DNA from: Euborellia annulipes
Taxonomy: Eukaryota > Arthropoda > Insecta > Dermaptera > Anisolabididae
Direction of reading: 5' to 3'
Length of the DNA: 64,000 bases
NCBI GenBank assembly: GCA_023213315.1
Contig: JAKCPI010007829.1
Location: 62,001-126,000 of the forward strand
In this document: positions 22,295 to 34,027 of the stretch, one piece after another
How positions within the stretch are numbered: position 1 is the first letter of the stretch
How the letters are laid out: every line of letters starts with the position of its first letter
Program-made: the position numbers and the translations under genes
The notes under the pieces: model-generated
What the model was told of the DNA's origin: nothing
Database searches by the model: none
What the model saw: the letters and a program-made list of their open reading frames with translations, nothing else

Positions 22295-23426
22295 TCTTTT
22301 TTAGACGCTCTTCCAAAAGTATGTTTGCGTCATTCCATGCCAAATCGACAACTTTTTTTCCTGACCCCCGCGGATTTCTAAAAATTGTTTTTTTTTTCAG
22401 TAAAGTACGAGACTGAAAAAAAAAAAAACAATTTTTAGGATGATGACTTAAAATTTTCGAATACAATATCATTTTTCAACTTCTAAAGTTTCACGAGAAA
22501 GCTGAAAAAATTTCATAAAAAAGTTACGTAAAAAATAAACCAAATTTCAAGAAAAATTTTTTTATAACAAAAAAAAAAAAATAGAAGCAATCGTCGGCAC
22601 ATCTTGAAATTAGAGGGGATAATTGTAGAATTAGTTGAAGTTTTTTTTGAGTTAAAAAAAAAATGGTCGATTTAAAATTAGGGTTTTTAAAAAAAACTGA
22701 AATATTTCATATATGCGGGCTTCTGAAATAATTTTTGTATTTTTTTCTGAAAACTACATTAAAAAACAAAATTTTTTTTAGCCTTGCGGGGATCCGAAAT
22801 ATCAATTTTAAAATAAGTTATAGTTATTTAAAAAAAAAGAGCAACTTTTGTCAAAAATCCATAACTTTTTTTTAGTTGGGCAAAAAAATTTGAAAAAATT
22901 CTCAAAAATGTCTTTTAAGGGGTAGAAAAAAGATAGAAAATTTTCAGCGAAATCTGCGGGGGTCAGGAAAAAAAATTTGTCGATTTGGCATGGAATGACC
23001 CATTTGTAAAAAATGAAAATTGTTTGAAGTGCACTTCACTGATGATTTTTCAAATTCATTTTCCGGCTCTTCCTTCCATAGAGCCATTGTTAAATCATCA
23101 TAAGAGGATTTGTATGTTAATTTCGATTCAAAAGGGGGTCTCCTTAACTTTTTACACATTTAAAAAAAAAAATTTCCAATTCTTATGAAATTTTGTATTT
23201 ATTTACGATTCTATATTGTGTATAAAATGTCCAAATATGAGATTAAAATTTTGAAAAATAACCATAGTTTATTTCAAGCAGTCAACATTTAAAATGCAAG
23301 TTTGAAACTAAGGTGCTATGGGAAACTAAATATATCTCGACACAAAAAATCTGGTGTGACCAGCACGGTGCACAACTTTCTCTTACCGAAGGGTAAGAGA
23401 AAGTTGTGTGCGCCATCACACCAGAT
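22295..23426 (+). repeat. family C repeat (relative of A)
   Basis: Begins TTTTTTAGACGCTCTTCC (A-like), is interrupted by a long-TIR element (22330-22998), continues with GAAGTGCACTTC.. and CCGGCTCTTCCTTCC, and finishes with the A-type 3' hairpin CATCACACCAGA. Confidence 0.65.
22330..22998. mobile_element. long-TIR element (TCATTCCATGCCAAATCGAC ends)
   Basis: Inverted repeats of about 50 bp, running through TTTCCTGACCCCCGC, are nearly identical at both ends. The 670-bp interior is AT-rich and non-coding. I recall this terminus as recurrent in invertebrate genomes but cannot name the superfamily; no clear target duplication. Confidence 0.65.
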
Positions 23427-24020
23427 TTTTTAATTTTTATTCCAAACCCTTAAAAGAGGTAAAGAACTCCCCATTAGAGGTAGAGATTTCAACTCTTCGT
23501 AGATATAACACTGACTAGACTGTATAAATAATAATAAAAAAAAAATCTTCCATCTTTTCGACCAATTTGAACTCCATCTACAAACTACTTGTTAATTCCC
23601 TCTCTCTCTCTCTCTAATTAAATTGCGCATTCGAGATCCGTAAACCCGTAAAGCAGCAGGAGCATCCAGCATCCCTGGTGCATAATTGATACATATATGT
23701 ATGGTAATAATAGCCATTTGGTATCTTTTTTATCTCAAGGGCGGCATCTCTCTCTCTCTCTCTCTCTCATCCATATTATCATACCAGTCAGTCGGTATGG
23801 TTGGTTGCTGAATATCAAATTCCTCCTCCTCCTTTTGGATGATGATGATGATGATCCCTTCTTCTTTTAATATTAATGAATTTTTTTTTTTTTTTTTTAA
23901 GAAGCAATAACACTTCTCTTTCTGTTTTTTTTTTTTTTTTTTTAATTCAGTAATGCAAAGTTGGTTATTTCATTAAAAAAGAAAGTTTGCTAAGGGAGGG
24001 GATGCATCTCTCTGGGGTAA
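23427..24020. other. no gene; simple repeats
   Basis: (TC)n at 23599-23615 and 23749-23768, (GAT)n near 23837-23853, and poly-T at 23880-23899 and 23926-23943. Confidence 0.6.
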
Positions 24021-24790
24021 TCTTTTTTTAAAGTGAAACTTTTATTTGATCCCCTCAAATTTTTTCGCTCCTCTATCAGCATGTTGCGTTACAAGTAGGG
24101 ACACGAAAAAAGTATCGATACTTACTGGTATCGATACTTTTGTTTCGATACTAGTACTTTTTTACACTCGATACTTTTCTTTCGATACGATACCAAGCAC
24201 AAGTTTCGATACTTTTTTTGACACCACCTCTAGGGACACTTAAAAGTATCGATACTTACTGGTATCGATATTTTTGTTTCGATACTAGTACTTTTTTACT
24301 CGATACTTTCCTTTCGATACGATACCAAGTACAAGTATCGATACTTTTATTTCGATACCGTATCCCTAGTTACAAGCAGTCACGTCAAAGGCCGTGACGC
24401 TACAAGCCATGACGTCACAAGCTGTGGCGACAAAAATAGGTTTTTTTTTTTTTTTTTCAGTCAGTACTTGGATGGGTGACAAAAATAGGAAAGTTGAAAT
24501 TTAATATATATGACGGATTATAAAAAATAATTGTGAGATTTAATTATTTAATTTTTAAATTGATAAAATATAATTTTTAAAATAATTTAAAATGATTCAA
24601 ATCTTCAATTGTTGCTAAATAAATATTCTCAGTTTTTAACATCCCTCAATTGATTTCCCATTTTCCAATTATTAAGTTAAGATTAAAAACGCGATTTTAA
24701 TACCCTTAATTGAATAATTTTCTGAAAATTTTCAGTTAAACGCCTACGACCGAAAAAAAAGTTTTACTTGCATCGTGGTTTCATAAAAGC
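24020..24790 (+). repeat. dispersed repeat, copy 1 (filled site)
   Basis: CTATCAGCATGTTGCGTTAC.. and the downstream GGCCGTGACGCTAC, AAAATTATTTGTGAG-like AT-rich block and CATCGTGGTTTCATAAAA match 61800-62280. The copy contains the 24096-24368 hAT. Confidence 0.75.
24096..24368. mobile_element. double-unit hAT element
   Basis: Ends TAGGGACACG and CGTATCCCTA with exact 8-bp flanks GTTACAAG (24088-24095, 24369-24376). Inside are two tandem halves of about 135 bp (second begins TAGGGACACT at 24231), each made of GTATCGATAC-type palindromes. Confidence 0.85.
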
Positions 24791-24977
24791 ACACAATGAT
24801 TTTTTGAGGAACAAGAATGTCATTGAGATGAGGATTCTCTTTGTTAAATGCTTGTTTGTTGATTGATGGATTATTATTGGCTTGGCAACGAAATAATTGC
24901 GGATATCACACAGTGGCGTCATTTCAACTTTTATAGGGGGGGGGGCATTCATTTATTTTCTTAAGAATTTCCTTGCC

Positions 24978-25122
24978 AGCCGCGTGAATGAAACAATAAA
25001 ATTGTCAAAACTGAATGCATTCTTGGATGGCATTGCTTTATTCACTTAGCAGTCAATCCTTAAAGCAATGCCATCGAATAATGCATTCAGTTTTGACAAT
25101 TTTATTGTTTCATTCACGATTT
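24978..25122. repeat. palindrome adjoining a hammerhead motif
   Basis: The arm CGTGAATGAAACAATAAAAT to GGATGGCATTGC and its reverse complement flank a short loop near 25045. The hammerhead motif begins about 50 bases downstream. Confidence 0.75.
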
Positions 25123-25173
25123 CAATTTTCGTTAGAAATACCTCCATCTGTATTTGCTTGGCGATTGATTGTC

Positions 25174-25203
25174 CTGAGGAAGGGCGCGACTGGCGTCCGA
25201 AAC
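25174..25203 (+). ncRNA. hammerhead ribozyme-like motif (best example)
   Basis: CTGAGGA (25174-25180), stem II AGGGCGCGACTGGCGTCC, GAAAC (25199-25203), GTC (25204-25206). TTGATTGTC (25165-25173) pairs with GACGATCAA (25207-25215) as a 9-bp stem I with one G-U. ACGT (25202-25205) is self-complementary, so stem III would form between two molecules, as in minimal dimeric hammerheads. Predicted cleavage is after C25206. Confidence 0.8.
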
Positions 25204-25264
25204 GTCGACGATCAAATAAATCTGATAAAAATTGATCTAGTTTTTGTCCCATATTTTTATTAGA

Positions 25265-25920
25265 TATTTTTTATGTTTGAACACAGACATGTTTGAACGG
25301 TCACATACGATACCATCTTCAGAGCCCGCCTAATGTCAATTTATAAACCCCTCTTAGATGTTATTATTTTACAACTACCAAAGCCGGTGTACTACGTGGC
25401 TAACCAAATCAGATTTACCATTATATAATTACACTAAATAAATAATTAAATAAAATAAAAAGAAAAAAATAAATCACTTAATCCATATTAAATTACATTT
25501 TAATTCTTTTTTTTCTTTTGATTTCTATTTAATTAACTTTTCATGATGAAGAAAGAAGGAAAAAAGATTTGAGAAGAGAAAGGATAATAATTCTGTCTCT
25601 GTGTGTGTGTGTGTGTGTGCATTTAAATAAATTACATTTCACATTAGTTGACATTTATCTAAAAAGATCAAAAACTCTTTTTTTTTTTTTGTTAATTATG
25701 TCTTTATTAAATATAAAAAAAAAAATTATCAAAAGAAGGTGGAAATTTTATTTTTATTTTTTTTTTAATAATATTTTTGTTCGTCGAATAAACTATCGAA
25801 GAAAATTTTTTTTATCAATCTCTGGTATAAATTCTAAAAGGGCCCACTCAGTAGAAAAATAAAAAAAATATTTTTTTCGATAATTTCTGATCTCGTTTGC
25901 TCCCTTCCATAAAGTTTTGA
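25265..25920. other. no gene; one decayed ribozyme-like trace
   Basis: A degenerate motif (minus strand CTGAAGA, GGT..ACC stem, then GTTCAAAC) at 25273-25322. The remainder is AT-rich with (GT)n at 25601-25619. Confidence 0.45.
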
Positions 25921-25925
25921 TATAA

Positions 25926-26685
25926 AATCTGGAGTGACAGGACACAACTTTCAAATAGTGAAAGTAAAAGAAAATTTGGTTCTGTGCTTGTCTCATCAGA
26001 TATTTTGTGTCAACGTATTATATGGACTTAGATATGCATGAAGTAACCAAGCGCCATTACCCTAAATATGAGGTAAAGGCCATTTCATTTGCACAATTGT
26101 GAACAAACCAAATTACACAAAAATTATACAAAAAAAGTGCACAGAGTAATCATGTTGTGATTTAAATAAATAGGTAGATCTTCTTTTTCCCTTCAAAATG
26201 GCGGTATTGTTTCAATTTCGGTCATAATGGCGCTTGGTTCCTTTATGCATAACACCGCCCATACTTATATAGTTTCCGCCGATATATTAGAATTCAAGAT
26301 ATAACTGGTATAACAGCACGCTAACCCCTACACCAAGCCCCGAGAGCAATGCTAAATTTATAAACATGGAGAAATATTTATATCTTGTTACCATGGCATC
26401 CATTTCCCCCATCTTTCCTATGAAGTTCAAGAGTAAAGTAATCTTCAGAAGATTTCAACAGCAAAATGAGAATATACATTTTAAAGAGCATCTAAAAAAT
26501 AATTGATTTTTGAATTTTAATCAAAATCGTCGGAGCGAATTTTGAGAAAATCGAAAAAAACTGCATCAGTAAAGTACTAGTACTCTTTGGTCGATTTTGT
26601 TCAAAAGCTTCGTGTCAAGTCCTATGGGGTGCCTAACTTAAATATAAAATTTCAACCACCTAGCTATTTTCGTTCTTAAATTCGC
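25926..26685 (-). repeat. family A repeat, interrupted
   Basis: Minus strand: 3' hairpin at 25926-26010, then a TIR element (26021-26263) and a SINE S1 head fragment (about 26300-26350), then the A body 26353-26685 truncated before the 5' end. Confidence 0.65.
26021..26263. mobile_element. MITE related to family E
   Basis: TATGGACTTAGATATGCATG .. ATGCATAACACCGCCCATA with inner AAGCGCCATTA / TAATGGCGCTT inverted repeats. The terminus type matches family E but the interior differs. Confidence 0.6.
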
Positions 26686-26689
26686 CAGT

Positions 26690-27178
26690 ATAAGAAAAGA
26701 AGCAAATAGATAATAATTTTACTAACAAGATAAGATACGGACAAATTCTACCCAATATATTTACAAATATCTCTCTACATTAATTAAAACTTAGAAAAAA
26801 ACAAGAGCTGTAACTGAGGCTTTTCAAAACCATCAAATACTTATTATTTTTATTGATAAATAATAATCTCTTTTTCTGAATTGATGAGAAAAGAAAGAGA
26901 GAGATGGAGCCTGGGGGCTGGTGCATATGAAAATGAAGAACATTTCAAGACAGAGAGAGAGGGAGAGATAGAGGTAGGGCAGGTGCAACACCAGTAAGTG
27001 AGTGCACAGCCAGCCACTTACTCCCACGCTCTACAATAACAACAGCAACAAAGACAAAAAGGATTAGGTATCGAGCAAATAGGATTAAAAAGAAAAGAAA
27101 AAAAATATATTCTTTTTAAAAAATAATAAACTGCTTTGATAGGATTGAAGAAAAACAAATTAACAAATGCAATATAGC
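26690..27178. other. no gene recognised
   Basis: AT-rich with purine-rich GAGAGA stretches near 26895-26975; open frames lack family resemblance. Confidence 0.45.
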
Positions 27179-27245
27179 CAGCCCTTGGCTCAGTGGTTAA
27201 GCTTTTGCCGCTAGAGGTCGAGGTTTCGCATCCAGTCCCAGGCAA
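27179..27245 (+). mobile_element. tRNA-like SINE head
   Basis: CCCTTGGCTCAGTGGTTAAG resembles an A box region and GAGGTTTCGCATCCAGTCC a degenerate B box. No CCA-ready cloverleaf, so a SINE or tRNA relic is more likely than a functional tRNA. Confidence 0.4.
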
Positions 27246-27348
27246 AACAATTGAAATGGTTTCCAATCAAATGAAGATAGGATACCGAAAAAGATCTTAA
27301 AAAAAAATTAATGCTACGTCTTCACATTTAACAATAAAAGAACAGCAG

Positions 27349-27755
27349 CCCTCGGGCTAGGTGTAGTAGGTAGCGTGCATACCTTCTATACCGAACGTCG
27401 TGGGTTCGGACCTCAGGCAGCCCGATGATTTTATTTAAGCCATTTGGATACCAAATGTCTTAAATAGAAATGCCTGGACTCCCAACCCCAACAGCACAAA
27501 ATATTGCAGCAATGTTGCAGAAACATTGCGAATCTTGGCAACATTGCAGCGGCAATATTCCAAACTAGCAATATTGCTGTTTGAGCTGCAATATTGCATC
27601 AATGTTGCCGCAATATTGTCAACATTGAGCAAGATTGCAATATTCCGTGCTGTGTGGGAATAGATATATTCAATACAACGGTTATCGTAAAAGTCTTAAA
27701 TGGCCTAAGTTGCCGAAAAGACTGTGTGAATGTGTGTGTGAGTGTGAATGTTAAA
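27349..27755 (+). mobile_element. SINE family S1, split by a small TIR element
   Basis: Head CCCTCGGGCTAGGTGTAGTA, B box GGGTTCGGACC, inverted AAGCCATTTGGATACC pair and tail GTGTGAATGTGTGTGTG. An insertion at 27492-27652 separates the body. Confidence 0.72.
27492..27652. mobile_element. small TIR element rich in CAATATTGC motifs
   Basis: CAGCACAAAATATTGC and GCAATATTCCGTGCTG form inverted ends. The interior is a series of GCAATATTGC / GCAATGTTGC near-palindromes. Confidence 0.6.
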
Positions 27756-27870
27756 GAAAAAAAAAAAAAAATACATACAGTAAATGCAAAGAATACTCAG
27801 GAATTCGCAGTGACTTTGCAGCCAGGAGATTAAATAAAAAAATCTTTTATTTAATTTTTTATTCGCCGAC

Positions 27871-27900
27871 GTTTCGGTCGCCAATCGCGACCTTCATCAG
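27871..27900 (-). ncRNA. hammerhead ribozyme-like motif
   Basis: Minus strand: CTGATGA, stem II AGGTCGCGATTGGCGACC (strong), GAAAC-GTC. GGCC before the core pairs partly with GGCG after GTC (3 bp then internal loop). Confidence 0.72.
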
Positions 27901-27929
27901 GGCCTATGATCATAACATTTATTTAAAAA

Positions 27930-27959
27930 ATGATGAAGGTCGTGATTGGCGACCGAAAC
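27930..27959 (+). ncRNA. hammerhead-like motif (first core base changed)
   Basis: ATGATGA replaces CTGATGA; stem II AGGTCGTGATTGGCGACC and GAAAC are intact, but GAC follows instead of GTC. Likely inactive partner of the motif at 27871-27900. Confidence 0.5.
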
Positions 27960-28075
27960 GACGGCGAATAAAAATTAAATAAAATATTTTTTTTATTTAA
28001 TCTCCTGGCTGCAAAGTCACTGCGAATTCCTGAGTAAATCTCCACAGCAAAAAATTTATCGAGCAAAGAATACAT

Positions 28076-28322
28076 AATAATAGGGTAGAAAATGAGAGAT
28101 ACAGCTAAGATTTTTTCTTTATTTATTTAATCCGTACGGCTGACGTTTCGGGTCCGTGTTGGAACCATATTCAGAGCTAGCGAAAAGTCTTTATGAAAGT
28201 GTCATCGTGGATTTTATACATTGTTGAACCAACTGTCTATAATAAGTATATAGGCTACACAATGTGCGATGACCAGGTACATCTTGGCTGCATCTCTCAT
28301 TTTCTACCATCTTATTAATATA
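28076..28322. repeat. palindrome with ribozyme motif
   Basis: GGTAGAAAATGAGAGAT(A/G)CAGC on the left pairs with its complement at about 28287-28312. A hammerhead-like core is in the left arm (28145-28174). Confidence 0.65.
28145..28174 (-). ncRNA. hammerhead-like motif (one core change)
   Basis: Minus strand: CTGAATA (G to T in CTGANGA), stem II TGGTTCCAACACGGACCC, GAAAC-GTC. Confidence 0.5.
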
Positions 28323-28364
28323 ACAGCTATAAATTGTATTTTGAAAGAATAATTTACATAATTA

Positions 28365-28585
28365 TTTCTCTTTACATTTCCTATGGGAGAAATCGTAACT
28401 TTAGGAATTAATAACTCATATAGCTACAGGAATTGGCGGACCCGAGTATTTTTCCTGGACTCTCGTTAACGTCCTCTATAAGACTGCAAAATTTCGTTTC
28501 AACATTCAAATTGGAAGTTGGTCAAAAGGAGACAGACAAATGGAAGAAAAGACAGACGGACATTCCGCTATTATATATAGTATAT
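28365..28585 (-). repeat. family D repeat
   Basis: Minus strand GTCCGTCTGTCTTTTC, CCAATTTGAATGTTGAAACG and ATTTCTCCCATAGGAAATG; matches 4690-4830 and 50150-50290. Confidence 0.55.
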
Positions 28586-28894
28586 ATCTATCTTCAGTGG
28601 CCTAAATATTTATATAAGAATGGATCAAAGAAAAAAAAGAAAAATTTTAATTAAGGAGCAGGCGTAGTGTCGGTCTATCTGTCTTTATCCAAACCGAGCC
28701 CTATGCCTGATCTCTTTATAGAAAAAAAAAATAAAAAATTTAATTATATAACAATTGTTATTATTTTTTATTTGAGAGATTTAATTATTTAATTATTTTA
28801 ATTAATTGGCTTTAATTTGTCATAAGGCAAGAAAAAACCCAGTGCTTTTCATCAGAGAAGTTCGCGATTTTCTGGAATTTTTTTGCGCTTCCCC

Positions 28895-29030
28895 TTTTGA
28901 AAATGTTGGGACCTGAGTATTTTTTCTGAACTCTCCATAACGCCCTTTATAAAAGTGCAAAATTTTGTGACAAAATTTCAACAGCAAATTGGTCAAATAG
29001 AGGATGATAGACAATTCGCTATTATATGGA
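28895..29030 (-). repeat. family D fragment
   Basis: TTGGTCAAATAGAGGATGAT and GCAAAATTTTGTGACAAAAT match D in reverse; a family E MITE follows directly at 29035. Confidence 0.45.
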
Positions 29031-29034
29031 CCCT

Positions 29035-29283
29035 GTTACGCATTAGTGTGTCAAGCGCCACCTACCGAGTTTTGATAAAATTAACATTAAAGTTTTTTGT
29101 TTTGATTATATTATATATCATTTTTGTTGTCAATTGTGCAAGTAACATTAAATATAAATTTTTTTAGGACAAATTTCATAAAAAAATACTATTAATTATA
29201 GCATTTGAAACAATATTCCGTGTTTAACTCAATTTTTAAATTTTTTTTGGCGCTTGACACACTATTGCATAACAGGGTCCATA
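29035..29283. mobile_element. TA-flanked MITE, family E
   Basis: TATGGACCCTGTTACGCATT to GGGTCCATA with TA flanks and inner GCGCCA inverted pair. Confidence 0.8.
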
Positions 29284-29289
29284 TAGGCC

Positions 29290-30470
29290 TCTATAGATTT
29301 TTCAGGGAACTTCGGTTGCTCTTAATGAGTAATAAATAGTACAAAAACTGCCGGTCTTAGCTCGGGTAACCCACTTGGCCAATATCCAGGTGTTTGGATT
29401 TTCAATTTCCATAATTTCCCAATTATGATAAATACCTCTTTTAATATTATAATAAATGTTTTTTTCTTTTTAAATAAATAAATTACCCCTTGGGGATAAG
29501 TGGGAGAGGATCCCCTCTTTCTCTTAATTGCAATCACTCACATCAGCATCGAAATGCATGCGACACCTCAATTATTGAAGCATTAAAAAAAAGAAGATAT
29601 TTAACCCTTTAGGGTATGAAAAAAAAAAGCGAGGGTGGCAAAAGAACGAACGAGAGAGAGGGCAGATGATGATGATGACGCTAATTTAAATTTGTATATT
29701 TCTAAAATATTAAAAAGCATTTGCATGTTTTTTGAAGAGGCAGGGGGGGGGGTTGTACTGCCTAAAGGAGAAAGAACAAAACGAGAGAATGAATGAATGA
29801 ATGAATGAGTTTAAAATGTCATATGATAAAAAGAAAAAAAAAATTTTGTTTTTTTTCCCTATCATTTGAATTTGAATTTTAAATTATCAGGTAGCTCGTT
29901 TTTTTTTTTTTTTTATATATATAAATATTTGTAATCATTGACATTTTTTTTTATCTATCTATCTATTTATTATAATAATTTATTTATTAATTTAAATTCC
30001 TTTTGGAATAATTTACATATTTTTAAAACATGCCATGACAGAGGGAATTTTTTTTTTTTTTTAATTTTTCATGTGAAAACTTTTTTTAAATTGTCCTCCT
30101 ATCAAAGAAACAAAAATTTGACGTCTTTGTTTTTGTTATTGTAAGCCATATGTTGTTTACATTCTGATAATAGAGCGTAGCCGGAACAAGTGAGGTCTCT
30201 CTTCTTGTTCTGGGCACAAAATGTTCTAGATAGTCATTCATACGGTTTGTTATAAACTAAATAAATGAAAATACTCTATCACTTTTTTGGGTCTTGGGCC
30301 ATAGCAAAGTGATCGAGTTCTTGCTTCTCTACATTCAAGAAGAAAATAATATCTCGATTATCTACTATATTTTTGCAATTAAAAAAACTAGAACTCAAGG
30401 CCTAAACACACAGAACGCCCGCTCTACGCGGAGTTAGGCGTTTTTGCTATGTCACACAGGCCCAGTCCCA
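29290..30470. other. no gene recognised
   Basis: AT-rich with (GAT)n near 29668, (GAAT)n at 29789-29806 and several poly-T runs. No coding or TE ends identified. Confidence 0.5.
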
Positions 30471-30474
30471 GGAT

Positions 30475-32400
30475 TGTGTAGGGAAGACCGGGGCTAGTTG
30501 GGGGCTTCAAGGGTAAGTAGACACACAGGCTTAATAAAAATAATCTGAAATAAAATGAATATAAATAATGTTTAGAAAAAAAATTAACGATTAGATATAA
30601 TAATTTTATGAAAAATATTAATACCTTTTAATAAGTTAAAATTTGCGGTAAATTTTGTCCCGTAAGGTTGATAGCTCCATGCTCCCACCTAGACTTGCAT
30701 CTATACATGACTCTATAGTGAGTGAGTTATGGAAGTCTAGGGATATACCTTGCATCTTTAAGGGGGTTCAGGAGCGACGTCTAAACGTACTTAAAAAAAA
30801 AACTAGACGTTTATAAGGAATTTTTCAATGCGGTTTTTTTTTAAATGAATTAAATTCTTAAGAGATTATTGGGACATCGAGCTATAATTGTTTTAATGAC
30901 TTATTAAAAAATTATCGTAATTAATTTTTTTGTTACCAAGCAAATACAAAAAAACAATCTGTCCCAATAATCTTTAATTTTTTTTAAATTTAAAAATGAA
31001 TTTATTGTTATTATTAATCACATATTACTTAAGAAATTTTTAAAATAAGCTAATATAATTTATTCAAAAACCAACTGTCAAATTAGTTCAGCATTCTTGC
31101 AATAGATGGCAGGCTAGTCTAACAGACGATATAGTATTAGCCTATATCTGGCCTATATTTATATATTTGTATGCTTTTATAAAAGATATTTTAATATATA
31201 ATAACATTTATAAAGTATTTATTGTTAAAAGATCAATGAAAATCAACCAAATGCATTAAATATTATCAGCTGTTTTTTCATTGGGTAAGTAAATTTTAAC
31301 TTTCATACTAAATGTTTTTTTTTTCTTACTTAGGTATGTGACGCAACAATCATACAACATGCCATCTTAATTGTCATTCCCTGCCCTACAATCCTTCATA
31401 TTGTTTATGCATAGACTCGGTTCACTCTTCTTACAATTAGAACAAACATTCGGGGTTAGTTGACACACAAAACATGGGGCAAGTTGACACAAATAAAATA
31501 CTTTTATCCAGCTATAAATCTACTTTTCTCTACAAATAAAATATTTTTGTTCTCGAGCCCTTTTCTTTTTCTATTAAATTTAAACATGTTGTTGCGTTAT
31601 TAATTGACGTTCAAATACTAATTATTATTATTTGAAGCAAAAACGTCTTCAGGAACAAAAATGCTAAAGTTGAGGCAACAGTGTCTCAACAACCAAATTT
31701 ATGAATATACATGTTTATAAACAAACAGTGTTTTGAATTAGTCTACGGGTATGTACTGTTTTCTCATATAATCATATAGTGTTAACTTGTGTGTAATTGG
31801 AGCAAGTTGTCACACTTGCAAAAATTTCCAAAAAAAATGTACTAGCTAAACCATCAATGATAACGTAAAATAAAAAATATTCAAAGGTACACAAGACTTC
31901 AAAGTATTTTGTGGTATATTTACTTTAGTGCTAAATGCACAAAATTATCCGAGTGAGAAAACTTTTTTGTATGATACGCCTGCTAATCATAATGAATGGC
32001 CAGCGTAAACATGAAAGTAATTTAAAGATGTCGGAAGTATATCATCTCTCTCTTTCATTTATTTCTTCTCACAAGGCTAGTTATTAGCCCAAGACAAAAT
32101 GGCGGATATTCTAGGTTGAAAGCAATTTGCACCAATCTTTGCTAAGGAGAGGCAAGGAAGGCATTTGCTGCAGGGAGAGAGAAAACGAGAGAGCTAGGGA
32201 ATAAAATTAACTCCGTTGGCCACCTTCAAATATACATTTTTGTCGGAAATTTAAATATCATTAGCCTAGTATATTTTTTCTTATATAAAGTGTATAAACG
32301 ATATTACAATTTACCTTCTCTTGTTAATAATAATAATAATAAGTGCCCTGTAATTATCATAATAGGTGTTCAACAAATCGAGATAAAAATTGACTCTTTT
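30475..32400. other. no gene; likely decayed element
   Basis: AGGGAAGACCGGGGCTAGTT at 30481 and GGGGCAAGTTGACAC near 31475 resemble the termini of the 56619-56960 element, so an old relative may span part of this region. Otherwise AT-rich. Confidence 0.4.
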
Positions 32401-32415
32401 TAAATGAAATCTCAG

Positions 32416-32640
32416 CCCTCGGGCTTGGTGTAGTTGGTAGCGTGTCTATATTATATACCAAACGTCGCGAGTTCGAACCCCAGGCAGTCCGATGATTTTA
32501 TTTGAGCCAATTGGATACCAAATGGCTTAAATAAGAATGCCTGGACCCCCAATAAATATATTCATAATAACGGTTATTGTATAAAGTCTTATATGGCTGA
32601 GTTGCCGAAAAGACTGTGTGAATGTGTGTGTGAATGCGGA
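32416..32640 (+). mobile_element. SINE family S1
   Basis: One of the best-preserved copies: CCCTCGGGCTTGGTGTAGTT, GAGTTCGAACCCC (B box), CCTGGACCCCCAATAAAT, GTGTGAATGTGTGTG tail. Confidence 0.82.
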
Positions 32641-33063
32641 CAAGAGCAACGATTCTGATTCATCAACAAAAATATTTTGATTTCTTGTTTATTTCAGGAA
32701 AAATTATAAACAAAAGAAAAAATAATTTTTTTTCTTTTTTTAGGAGAAGAAAATGGAAGAAGAAGAAAAATAAAATGGAAAAATAAAAAAATATAAAAAA
32801 AAAATGAAAAAAATAAGGGAATATTAGAAGGAAAAAAAAGGAAAAGATTAAAATTTGACCAGGGGCCAAAAATAAAGGTGAGAATGTGACAAGCCCCCCA
32901 AAGGGGGCCAAACGGGTATCCGGCCAGGGTCTCGGTCCCGACCAGGTCGGTTAAGAGGGGTATTACTGTACTTTAAAATATCTTATTTTATAAGGAAAGT
33001 AAATAAGTATATGGCACATGGCATCCTTCTCAAAATTTCAGAGTTCCCTGTACTGAGTTATTA

Positions 33064-33290
33064 ATGCCCAATCGCACCGCACAATTTAAGTATGACTTAA
33101 AATTAAGTATCAACAACCTGGCAACGTTGTAAATTTTAGTGATATTCTGGTGATTTATTTTTAATTTAATAATTTTTTCTTTTTAATAATCATAAACTAA
33201 ATTAAATACATATTGTTTATAAATATTAATTTCAGAAAAATGAGAAAATCAGAAACAAAATATTAATTTTCATGATTTTTGATTAATTAA
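33064..33290. repeat. inverted copy of IQCA1-flanking and intron-1 sequence
   Basis: 33064-33160 is the reverse complement of 36222-36312 (including GCCCAATCGCACCGCACAAT), and 33175-33290 resembles the reverse complement of 37862-37985 in IQCA1 intron 1. These are probably pieces of one repeat family rather than gene duplication, since no exon sequence is included. Confidence 0.65.
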
Positions 33291-33350
33291 TAGCAATTTT
33301 ATATATAGGCTACTATATATAAATATTAATAACGATCTGTCACTCTATAA

Positions 33351-33588
33351 CAGTGTTTTTCAATCTGTGGGTCGGGGCCCCTAGGGGGTGGCGAAGCCCT
33401 ACACGGAGGGTAGGCGGCAAAAGGAAAAAGGCAAAACATAATTTCATGGAGAAGGGAAATAGGTACCAAAATAGAGAAAATCATATAACTTACATAGTCT
33501 TTTGATTTACAATCTTTTTGTCGGTCATGAACCAAGAGAATCGCCAGAATTTTTCAACCTGTAAATTCAAAAAGATTGAAAAACACAG
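33351..33588. mobile_element. hAT element (CAGTGTTTTTCAA end type)
   Basis: CAGTGTTTTTCAATCT .. AGATTGAAAAACACAG with flanks CTCTATAA / CTCTACTA (6 of 8). It sits in a family D copy that resumes at 33597. The terminus type is classical for hAT. Confidence 0.72.
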
Positions 33589-33596
33589 CTCTACTA

Positions 33597-33690
33597 ATAT
33601 AAGACTGGAAAATTTCGTTTCAAAATTCCAACGGGAAGTTGGTCAGAGCGTGACAGACGGATGGACCGACAGGCCCTCCTCTAATATAAT
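33597..33690 (-). repeat. family D fragment
   Basis: CCAACGGGAAGTTGGTCAGA and GTGACAGACGGATGG on the plus strand, i.e. D in reverse. Confidence 0.55.
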
Positions 33691-34027
33691 ATAGATCATC
33701 CTCGAAAATATAGTTCATATTGTTCATGTTTTTTATAAGAAAAATCGAAATCGAATCCAAAAAATGTATTATTATTAGTTAATTAATATTATATTATCAA
33801 TATTGTTTTTTAGCTTAAGTCATTGCTAAGCCCCCGAAATCGAGGGCTTAAATATTTGGGGGGTTAAGTATGAAATTTAACACACTTTCATTGTCATCCG
33901 TTGCTAACCACGCTCGTTGCTAAGATAACACGTTCTCTGATTGAAAATAAAATCATGTTTCAAGACCCAAATGGCGTGAATAAAGATGCCAGGACCCCCA
34001 ATATATATTTATTAATAAACTAGTCGC

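Larger units (their letters stand above)
27786..28036. repeat. palindrome with two ribozyme motifs
   Basis: The arm ACTCAGGAATTCGCAGTGAC is reverse-complemented at the far end. Both arms reach a hammerhead-like core near the centre. Confidence 0.85.
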
